64,000 nt of DNA from the NCBI RefSeq assembly GCF_001667885.1, contig NZ_LZJW01000091.1:1-64000 (forward strand). Direction: 5' to 3'. The position numbers and the translations under genes are program-made. This DNA is from Mycobacterium scrofulaceum. GTDB lineage: Bacteria; Actinomycetota; Actinomycetes; Mycobacteriales; Mycobacteriaceae. Positions 58,311 through 64,000 of this stretch are shown here, piece after piece (position 1 is the first letter of the stretch; every line of letters begins with the position of its first letter). Below the pieces are notes generated by a model, which worked only from the letters and a program-made list of their open reading frames with translations, searched no databases and had not been told where the DNA came from.

Positions 58311-58655
58311 GATGCGGCAGTGCTCATGATGCGCCGAGTGCAGATCACATTCGTCGCCGCAGGCCTTACACGTAACCGCGCATGCCTCCAGCACCGCTTG
58401 GGTGACGGTTGCGTCGTATGCCGTGTAACGAGACAATACGCGGCTCGTAGTCACGCAGATGTCGGCGCAGTCAAGGTTTGTGCGAATGCATGTCGTGAGA
58501 TGCGCGAGCCGCTCCTCGCTAAGGTCGGAGTCCGCGCACGCCGTGCAGGCTTGAGCGCACTCTATGCAGACTTCGATACATCTGATCAGTTTGGCGCTGT
58601 CGATATCACCAAGCGGCCCGGGATAGGTCGCCAGCATGCTGCTCACGGTGCTCAT
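58296..58655 (-). CDS. Four-helix-bundle copper-binding (DUF326) protein, C-terminally shortened
   Basis: This 119-residue Cys-rich helical protein has repeated CxxxC patterns: CIEVCIECAQACTACAD, CIRTNLDCADIC, CAVTCKACGDECDLH and HCRIC. The pattern matches DUF326 cytosolic copper-storage-like bundles. The frame stops right after HCRICADV, where relatives continue for about 15 more residues with further Cys, and the stop lies at the junction with the thioredoxin reductase fragment. ATG 58655 has GGAGGG upstream. It is probably the last gene of the box G unit and may still fold. Confidence 0.8.
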   Translation of the reverse strand: MSTVSSMLATYPGPLGDIDSAKLIRCIEVCIECAQACTACADSDLSEERLAHLTTCIRTNLDCADICVTTSRVLSRYTAYDATVTQAVLEACAVTCKACGDECDLHSAHHEHCRICADV

Positions 58656-58776
58656 CGAATCCCTCCTCTTCATCTGTCCTGAACTGTGTCCGTCCGCGAC
58701 GTCGCCAGCGAAATACGCTGTAGTGAAAAGCGCTTCGATAGATCTCTCTTCATGAAGCCGGACGTAGCTCTCCGGT

Positions 58777-59280
58777 TCATCCGGCCGGTTTCCCCTTTAC
58801 ATCCGTCAACAAAATCGAGATTGCGCCCTTGGCTTCGAAGATCGCCAGGTGAATACGATCGGAGCTCTCGTGTCCGTGCTGTCGTAGCACAGCCTCGAGA
58901 TCGGCAGTGGTCATTCCGCATCGACGAAGGTTGCGTCGGTCGACGTGTCCGTTGCGGATCAGCACTTTGAGAGGCGGATCGATGACACGTCGAATCGCCG
59001 GAATGAAGCGCAATCTCGCTAGTACAGCGTGGGCGACGAGAAGACTGATGAGCGCCGAGGTTGCGGTCAGCCACGAGCTATCGCTGGCGGTTGCAGCCCG
59101 ACCGACGATGGCTCCGGCCGCCACCGCAGCGATCCAGTCGAATGGCGCGAATTCGGCGAGGGTCCGGCGCTCCATGAAACGAAAGAGGATTGCAGCGGTG
59201 AGGAATAGCGCCGAGGCTTTGACGGCCGCATCGACCGCGCCGGGCGGGTCACCAATCAGGGAATGAAATATTCGGTCCAC
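58777..59280 (-). CDS. DUF421 (YetF-like) membrane protein
   Basis: The 167-residue product has three N-terminal transmembrane helices: AVKASALFLTAAILFRFM, FDWIAAVAAGAIVG and a third around LISLLVAHAVLARL. A cytoplasmic DUF421 domain follows with PPLKVLIRNGHVDRRNLRRCGMTTADLEAVLRQHG. YetF-like proteins are linked to envelope or spore stress; their function is unknown. The GTG at 59280 has GGAGG six bases upstream, which decides against longer frames. It lies between RidA and DUF326 in the box G unit. Confidence 0.88.
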   Translation of the reverse strand: MDRIFHSLIGDPPGAVDAAVKASALFLTAAILFRFMERRTLAEFAPFDWIAAVAAGAIVGRAATASDSSWLTATSALISLLVAHAVLARLRFIPAIRRVIDPPLKVLIRNGHVDRRNLRRCGMTTADLEAVLRQHGHESSDRIHLAIFEAKGAISILLTDVKGKPAG

Positions 59281-59314
59281 CCGTGCCTCCGACCTCGCGA
59301 CTGAGTGCAGACGT

Positions 59315-59743
59315 CTACTTCCTGCCCGAGTCGACGATCGCGACGACCTCGATCTCGACACGCTGGCCGGGCAATGCGAGCGCCTCAACGCCTAGCGCGG
59401 TCCACAGCGGCATACTCGCGCCGAATCGCTTGCGGAACTGGTCCACCATCACCGCCATATGTTCAGTCCCAATGGAATCAGGGGTCGTGGGGACATGGTA
59501 GGAGTGGACGTTCACGACGTCGCGCCAGGTGGCGCCGGCCTCAGCGAGCGTCTTTTCAACGTTGTCGCACGCCCGGACTATCTCCTCCTCCAGGGGTGTG
59601 CCCGGCATGGCGAAGTCCGCGTCCCAGCCACCTTGGCCGGAGATCTCAATGCGATCACCGATGCGAAGAGCTTGGCGGTAGTGGTTTCGAGTGCGGGCTA
59701 TCTCGCCGTACCCGGGGGTGTCGAAGAACTCGAGTTCAGCCAT
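59315..59743 (-). CDS. RidA-family protein (second copy)
   Basis: This 142-residue RidA/YjgF protein has RIGDRIEISGQGGWDADF, ACDNVEKTLAEAGATWRDVVNVHSYHV and the C-terminal LALPGQRVEIEVVAIVD, with the conserved Arg. It differs clearly from the RidA at 32842-33228, so it is not a recent duplicate. It is likely an imine or enamine deaminase or related detoxifying enzyme. ATG 59743 follows GAGG. It is the first gene after box G, ahead of the DUF421 and DUF326 genes. Confidence 0.9.
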   Translation of the reverse strand: MAELEFFDTPGYGEIARTRNHYRQALRIGDRIEISGQGGWDADFAMPGTPLEEEIVRACDNVEKTLAEAGATWRDVVNVHSYHVPTTPDSIGTEHMAVMVDQFRKRFGASMPLWTALGVEALALPGQRVEIEVVAIVDSGRK

Positions 59744-59876
59744 GCTTCGGCCTCTTCTCCTCGTCGATTGTTGCCGCCTAGGTCGTTGCGACCGATCTGC
59801 TTGCCCGAACAGGACCGTCGGTCCGGGGCCCACAAGCCGGATCCAACGACAACTATCCGTGGGCGTGGGGTGAGGT

Positions 59877-59909
59877 GTCCTCATCCGGCTGGGTAATTCA
59901 CCCGGGTGG
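59877..59909 (-). promoter_or_regulatory. Regulatory box G
   Basis: On the minus strand: CCACCCGGGTGAA-N11-GATGAGGAC followed by ACCTCACC. It faces the RidA gene 133 bp downstream. The outer base of the palindrome and three bases of the distal part differ from consensus, so it is the weakest of the ten regular boxes. Confidence 0.75.
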
Positions 59910-60005
59910 AAACCGGCGCATGGCGTGTACGCCGCTGCAGTCGCCCCATCGCATCCACGATGTCGGCGGTACCCACGCGGCGGGCGAGTGCGTCGAGGGA
60001 CTCCA

Positions 60006-60278
60006 TCAGGGGGCCGGGATCGGGATACGCCAAGACTGGGCACCGCGGAAGTCGAGCCACACTTCGGTGGGCGTTCGCACCAGGCGGGCAAGGACGTCTC
60101 CGCAGCATGGACAACGCACCACGATGCCGGGTCCGCGTTGATAGACGTGACATTCGGCGAAGGCCCTGGCGCAACCGCATTTCCCACAAGTCAACGTCGC
60201 GGTGGTGACGTCGAATCCCAGTACTTCTGCGAAGACGCCCGCGGCCGCGTTACCGTCGACGTGCGTTGGTTCGGTCAC
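60006..60278 (-). CDS. DUF6510 zinc-ribbon protein
   Basis: This 90-residue protein opens THVDGNAAAGVFAEVLGFDVTTAT. It carries two CxxC knuckles (LTCGKCGCARAF, RCPCCGDVL) and ends LVRTPTEVWLDFRGAQSWRIP, the pattern of actinobacterial DUF6510. Its GTG at 60278 overlaps the stop of the FNR gene by four bases. In actinobacteria this family commonly sits beside molybdopterin oxidoreductase and FNR-like reductase genes, as here. It probably assists the complex, perhaps through zinc or iron-sulfur binding. Confidence 0.82.
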   Translation of the reverse strand: MTEPTHVDGNAAAGVFAEVLGFDVTTATLTCGKCGCARAFAECHVYQRGPGIVVRCPCCGDVLARLVRTPTEVWLDFRGAQSWRIPIPAP

Positions 60279-61075
60279 CACTTCTCGCTTCCGGATTGGC
60301 TGCTCGGCCCGAACCGCTCGGTCCGGATCGCTGACGGTTGATGCCCCTGCTCGATCAGCATCGCGGTGACCGATTCTACGAATCCCGTTGGACCGCAGAC
60401 GTATACGCGTGTGCCGACGATTGACGCCCACTCGGATGCCATGTCGACGATACGGACCCGCCCCGGCGGCCGAGTCGCCTCCGCTGGGGCCACGCGGGTG
60501 TAGACCAGCCCAACCTGCAGCCAGCCGCATTCGCGCTCGAGCCGGCTCAGCTCTTGGGCGTAGTACACGTCGCCGGGACTGCGCACCGAATAGACCAGCC
60601 GAAAGTCGGCGCTGCCCGCCACTACCCGCTGTCGAAGCATAGCCATCAACGGCACGATTCCCGATCCGCCGCCGATGAGCAGAACCCGAGCGGCGTCGTC
60701 GTCAGGCTGCCAGACGAACCAGCCGCCGATGGGTCCTCGGAGTTCGACCTCGTCTCCGGCGACAAGCCCGACGAGGTAGGGTGAGACTTCCCCATCGGGA
60801 ATCTGCTGCACGGTGAGCTCGATGCGCTCACCGTCGGGTGGTTTGCTCAGCGAATAGCTGCGTTGCGCGGTGTACCCGTCTGCGGCGGTCAGCTTGAGAT
60901 CAATGTGCTGCCCCGCCAAGTGGCCGCCCCAGCCCGGCACGGTCAGCTCTATCGTGTGCGCAGACTCCGTCTCGGGCTCAGAGTCCACCACACGCGCGAC
61001 TCGCCACCGTAACTTCGGTCTCAGGTGACCATCCACAACCGTCGTCAATCCCCGGCGTAGCGTTGTTCTTGCCAC
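60275..61075 (-). CDS. FAD/NAD(P)-binding ferredoxin reductase-like protein
   Basis: This protein of about 266 residues is of the ferredoxin-NADP reductase fold without an iron-sulfur domain. The FAD motif is RSYSLSKPPDG, followed by GEVSPYLVG. The nucleotide motif is LLIGGGSGIVPLMAMLRQ, and the C-terminal YVCGPTGFVESV follows. It is expected to pass electrons between NAD(P)H and the neighbouring molybdenum oxidoreductase. The start could be GTG 61075, overlapping the upstream gene by 31 bp, or TTG 61048, which would give the TTGA overlap seen elsewhere in the island. It is third in the box H operon. Confidence 0.88.
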   Translation of the reverse strand: MARTTLRRGLTTVVDGHLRPKLRWRVARVVDSEPETESAHTIELTVPGWGGHLAGQHIDLKLTAADGYTAQRSYSLSKPPDGERIELTVQQIPDGEVSPYLVGLVAGDEVELRGPIGGWFVWQPDDDAARVLLIGGGSGIVPLMAMLRQRVVAGSADFRLVYSVRSPGDVYYAQELSRLERECGWLQVGLVYTRVAPAEATRPPGRVRIVDMASEWASIVGTRVYVCGPTGFVESVTAMLIEQGHQPSAIRTERFGPSSQSGSEKW

Positions 61076-61644
61076 GGGTCGCCGTAGTTGTGGTAGCCCA
61101 ACCCCTCCCAGAATCCCGGTATGTCGCGGTCGCGCAGCTCGATGGATCTCACCCACTTCGCGGACTTCCAGAAGTACAGGTGCGGCACCAACAGTCGTGC
61201 CGGCCCGCCGTGCACCGCGCTAAGCGGTGCGCCCTGGTAGACATAGACGATCCAAGCCTTTCCACCGAGAAGGTCGCCCAACGGAAGATTGGTGGTGTAT
61301 CCGCCGTAGGAACCGACCAGTGCGAATCTGGCGGTGGTGTCGATAGATTCGAAGAGCGTGTCCAGGGAGACGCCTTCCCACTCGGTATCCAGCTTGGACC
61401 AGGTGGTAACGCAGTGAATGTCCACGGTGAGCCGCTCACTGGGCAGGAGTTTGAGCTGGGCCCAGGTCCACGAGTGTTCAGCGCCGCGCTCGTCGCGAAT
61501 GGTGAATCGCCAGTCATCAAGATCGATCCGCGGAGTGGGTCCTGCTTGCAGGACGGGGAAGTCCACGGTCAAATGCTGCCCGGGCGGGAGCTCACGCACC
61601 GACTCGCCGCGTCGTCCGCGAAAGCCCTTGTTGACGATGGTCAT
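61045..61644 (-). CDS. Molybdopterin-dependent oxidoreductase (sulfite oxidase/YedY-like)
   Basis: This 199-residue soluble protein has the sulfite-oxidase-family Moco domain. The molybdenum-ligand Cys lies in VDIHCVTTWSKLDTEWEG. Pterin-binding segments are VGSYGGYTTNLPLGDLL and HGGPARLLVPHLYFWKSAKW. No Tat signal peptide is present, so unlike MsrP it is cytoplasmic. With the FNR-like protein and DUF6510 it forms a conserved actinobacterial cassette whose substrate is not settled. It is second in the box H operon, 28 bp after the NDH-like gene. Confidence 0.9.
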   Translation of the reverse strand: MTIVNKGFRGRRGESVRELPPGQHLTVDFPVLQAGPTPRIDLDDWRFTIRDERGAEHSWTWAQLKLLPSERLTVDIHCVTTWSKLDTEWEGVSLDTLFESIDTTARFALVGSYGGYTTNLPLGDLLGGKAWIVYVYQGAPLSAVHGGPARLLVPHLYFWKSAKWVRSIELRDRDIPGFWEGLGYHNYGDPWQEQRYAGD

Positions 61645-61672
61645 TGGTGTTCACCACGCTGCTTGCTGAATG

Positions 61673-63040
61673 TCATTCCGCGCCGGCCGCCTTCGGTAGC
61701 TGGACGACTGCGCCGGCCGTGTATTCGGCGTCAGTGCCCGGATCGAATCCCATCGACAACACGGTGCGGGGGAAGAAGACATCGGTGAGGTACGCCAGCG
61801 CGACTGCCCAGCGGTTGACGAGCCGGGGAAGCGCATAAAGGTGGTAGGCGCGGGCGACAAACTTCGCGGCATAGCCCGATAGGTGGATGCCCAGTGGGTT
61901 GGCGACGGCGTAGCGTGGACCCAAGTCGACCACCATGCCCTGATCGCTGTGGCGGTAATCCTTCCGCACACCGTAGCCGAGGCTGGCGGCGACGTTGCGG
62001 GCCAACGTCTTACCTTGCCGACTCGCATGCTGGGCGGTGGGCGGGGCGATCTTGCCCGGCTGGGTAAGGTCCGGGACCGCGGCGGCGTCGCCCGCGGCAA
62101 AGACCTCGGGATGACCTGGTACCTGCAAGTCGGCCTGCACTTTCAGCCGGCCCCGTTCCGTCTCCAAGCCCAGTGTGGCGATCAGCGGTGACGGGGTCAC
62201 GCCGGCCACCCACGCCACGGTGTAAGTGTCGATGCGTGAATCATCGCTGAGCACAACATGATCGGCGTGGACCTCCTTGATGGTCGTCCCCAGCCGCACG
62301 TCGACCCCGCGAGAGCGCAGCACACGCATCGCCGCGTCGCCGAGCTTCTGCCCCAGCTCGGGCATGACTCGGTCCGCCAAGTCGAGCAGCACAAACCGCA
62401 CAGAGGCCCGATCGAAACCCATTTGCTTCGCCGCTGCGTCGGCGAGCGCGCGCAGCTGCGCCGTCAATTCGGAACCGGAATACGACGCACCGACAACGAC
62501 AATCGCGCGGCGCGCTGCGGCGCGTGCCTCGTTTTCGTCGACCTGAGCCAGTTCCAACTGCTCGATCACACGATCACGAAGATACAGCGCCTCGGCCGTC
62601 GACTTCAGACCGTGCGCGTATTTGGCCAAACCCGGCGTATCCAAAAGCCGGGTCACCGAGCCCGGTGTTAAGACCAGCCGATCCCACGACAGCGTCCCTC
62701 GCCGACCCTCCGGATCGGTGAACGACAGTAGACGCCGATCGAAGTCAACGCTATCGACCAATCCACGCACCGCCCGCACGCCCGTCAGCGTTCCGGCCAG
62801 CGGGACACAGACAAACCGGGGGTCCACCAGCCCACCGGCCACATCCGCCAGCAACGGCGTGTACTGCAGATAATCGACCGCCGAAACGATGGTCACCCTC
62901 ACATCCGAGGCGCGCGCCTTATCAAGCCGTCGGGCCAGTCGCCGCGCGCACTCGAAACCGGCGAAGCCGCTGCCGACGATCACAACCGAGGTGGTCGGTG
63001 GCGCCTTCTGCGGTTGACGGCGGGCCGAGACCGGCTTCAT
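61673..63040 (-). CDS. NDH-2-like FAD-dependent NAD(P)H oxidoreductase
   Basis: This 455-residue two-Rossmann flavoprotein has the FAD motif VVIVGSGFAGFECARRLARRL, the NAD motif AIVVVGASYSGSELTAQLRALA and the FAD contact EVFAAGDAAAVPD. A C-terminal amphipathic or hydrophobic region (FVARAYHLYALPRLVNRWAVALAYLTDVFFPRT) could dock on the membrane as in type II NADH dehydrogenases. It is expected to oxidise NAD(P)H with quinones. ATG 63040 follows GGAGAAG. It is first after box H and co-transcribed with the molybdopterin enzyme, FNR and DUF6510. Confidence 0.9.
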   Translation of the reverse strand: MKPVSARRQPQKAPPTTSVVIVGSGFAGFECARRLARRLDKARASDVRVTIVSAVDYLQYTPLLADVAGGLVDPRFVCVPLAGTLTGVRAVRGLVDSVDFDRRLLSFTDPEGRRGTLSWDRLVLTPGSVTRLLDTPGLAKYAHGLKSTAEALYLRDRVIEQLELAQVDENEARAAARRAIVVVGASYSGSELTAQLRALADAAAKQMGFDRASVRFVLLDLADRVMPELGQKLGDAAMRVLRSRGVDVRLGTTIKEVHADHVVLSDDSRIDTYTVAWVAGVTPSPLIATLGLETERGRLKVQADLQVPGHPEVFAAGDAAAVPDLTQPGKIAPPTAQHASRQGKTLARNVAASLGYGVRKDYRHSDQGMVVDLGPRYAVANPLGIHLSGYAAKFVARAYHLYALPRLVNRWAVALAYLTDVFFPRTVLSMGFDPGTDAEYTAGAVVQLPKAAGAE

Positions 63041-63189
63041 ATCTCTTCTCCTGTTTGGCATCTGGGTGGCGACGTGGTGTTGACGATCGATCGCACGACG
63101 TTGTCGTGCTCCTCGGTGACCACGCGACTGCGGCGCGGTAGACAGCTGTGGAGATATCCAGCACGAGCATCGCCCGACGCCGACGATCT

Positions 63190-63222
63190 GTCATCACTCC
63201 TCAGGCCGATTCACCCGGGTGA
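63190..63222 (-). promoter_or_regulatory. Regulatory box H
   Basis: On the minus strand: TCACCCGGGTGAA-N11-AGTGATGAC followed by AGATCGTC. It faces the NDH-like gene 149 bp downstream. Confidence 0.85.
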
Positions 63223-63335
63223 TAATGCTCAATCCGCAATCCGGCTACACCGAATCGACTGCTCGTGGGGGCTGAGTGACGCGTGCTTCGAGGGAGTGCG
63301 AGCGGCGCACCTCGTCGACCTGGTGAATTCGTGCA

Positions 63336-64000
63336 TCAGTCGAGCTCGGAGCGGGCTACGAGCCGGCGGGCCACCTCGGTGATCGAACCGGACAGCGACG
63401 GATATACCGCAAGCGTCTGCGCCAAATCATCGACGGTTATGCGGTTTTGAACAGCGATCGCGATCGGTAGTATCAACTCGGAAGCGATCGGCGCGACCAC
63501 CACGCCGCCGATTATCACGCCGCTGTCCTGTCGGCAAAATAGCTTGACGAATCCCTGATGCAGCTCCGACATTTTCGCCCGCGCATTGGTTTTCAACGGC
63601 AGCATAATGATGCGGGCCTGAATGGACCCCTGGTCGATCGCGGCCTGCGAGACACCGACCGCCGCGACCTCCGGGTGGGTGAACACCGTCGCCGCAACGG
63701 TACGCAATCGCAGCGGATTTACGGCCTCACCGAGCGCGTGATACATCGCGATGCGGCCCTGCATGGCTGCAACGGAGGCCAACGGCAAAAGACCGGTGCA
63801 GTCCCCCGCCGCGTAGATGCCCGCGACCGATGTGCGCGATACGCGATCGACTGCAATGTAGTCGCCGGGCCCTGATCCGATGCCCACACGCTGTAGGCCT
63901 AGCCGGCCGGTGTTGGGTACCGACCCGAGTGTCATCAACGCGTGGGTGCCTTCGACCATTCGCCCGTCGGCCATTGTCACGAGCACCCCGCCGTCGGTGC
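63336..64000 (-). CDS. LpdA-like NAD(P)H quinone reductase, C-terminal part (5' end outside the window)
   Basis: About 221 C-terminal residues are visible of a flavoprotein very similar to M. tuberculosis Rv3303c (LpdA). They include ALMTLGSVPNTGRLGL, YAAGDCTGLLPLASVAAMQGRIAMYHALG, AATVFTHPEVAAVGV and PIASELILPIAIAVQNRITVDDLAQTLAVYPSLSGSI. LpdA lacks the redox disulfide and reduces quinones with NAD(P)H. The frame stops at ARSELD, about 25 residues short of the Rv3303c end. It may be an island paralogue of a core lpdA gene. Confidence 0.9.
   Translation of the reverse strand, partial: TDGGVLVTMADGRMVEGTHALMTLGSVPNTGRLGLQRVGIGSGPGDYIAVDRVSRTSVAGIYAAGDCTGLLPLASVAAMQGRIAMYHALGEAVNPLRLRTVAATVFTHPEVAAVGVSQAAIDQGSIQARIIMLPLKTNARAKMSELHQGFVKLFCRQDSGVIIGGVVVAPIASELILPIAIAVQNRITVDDLAQTLAVYPSLSGSITEVARRLVARSELD

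Noticed and set aside
26775..63222. The recurrent box as a CRISPR array or mobile repeat
   Set aside because: Copies are kilobases apart, not arrayed. They keep a fixed orientation to operon starts and have no flanking duplications or transposase genes.

Overview
The window is from a slow-growing-type Mycobacterium. The evidence is the high GC content, frequent GTG starts, and a long block syntenic with M. tuberculosis Rv1488-Rv1467c, here in inverted orientation. That block contains SPFH/NfeD, hemH, inhA, fabG1, the VWA/DUF58/moxR1 genes, ripB, ripA, acn and its TetR regulator, an ABC-F ATPase, echA12, trxB1 and fadE15. I cannot name the species.

Layout. (1) 1-3.0 kb: the 5' end of a sensor kinase, its OmpR-type response regulator, two paralogous proline-rich one-TM proteins, an F420-type (Ddn-like) nitroreductase and a DoxX-like protein. 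The first 77 bases are an exact inverted copy of 1770-1846. (2) 3.0-25.3 kb: core genes for membrane quality control, haem, mycolic acid synthesis, cell-wall hydrolysis, the TCA cycle and thioredoxin. A perfect match to the corynebacterial AcnR operator consensus lies in front of acn. (3) 25.4-64 kb: an accessory island of short operons rich in redox and detoxification enzymes. It carries three cupins, SDRs, an F420/LLM oxidoreductase, a nitroreductase, a quinone reductase, two RidA proteins, three flavin disulfide oxidoreductases, an NDH-like protein, a molybdopterin oxidoreductase with its own reductase, DoxX and DUF417 membrane proteins, and a UsfY-like protein. It also carries three tandem ~935-residue ATPase-LuxR regulators and one MalT-type LuxR regulator.

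The most interesting signal is a rigid bipartite DNA element. Read toward the gene it controls it is TCACCCGGGTGAA-N11-GGTGATGAC, usually followed by AGCTCACC. It occurs ten times with identical spacing, on both strands, and an eleventh copy has a spacer one base shorter. Every copy lies 50-380 bp upstream of the first gene of an operon and points at it. Together the copies head operons totalling about 30 genes between 25 and 64 kb. I read this as an undescribed regulon of a stress or detoxification island. The linked LuxR-type ATPases are the obvious, but unproven, candidate regulators.

Within the island many starts overlap the previous stop by four bases (ATGA or GTGA). This reveals very small coupled ORFs of 24, 28 and 34 codons in front of membrane-protein or regulator genes. 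There are also signs of decay: a thioredoxin-reductase fragment abuts a C-terminally clipped DUF326 copper-protein gene.
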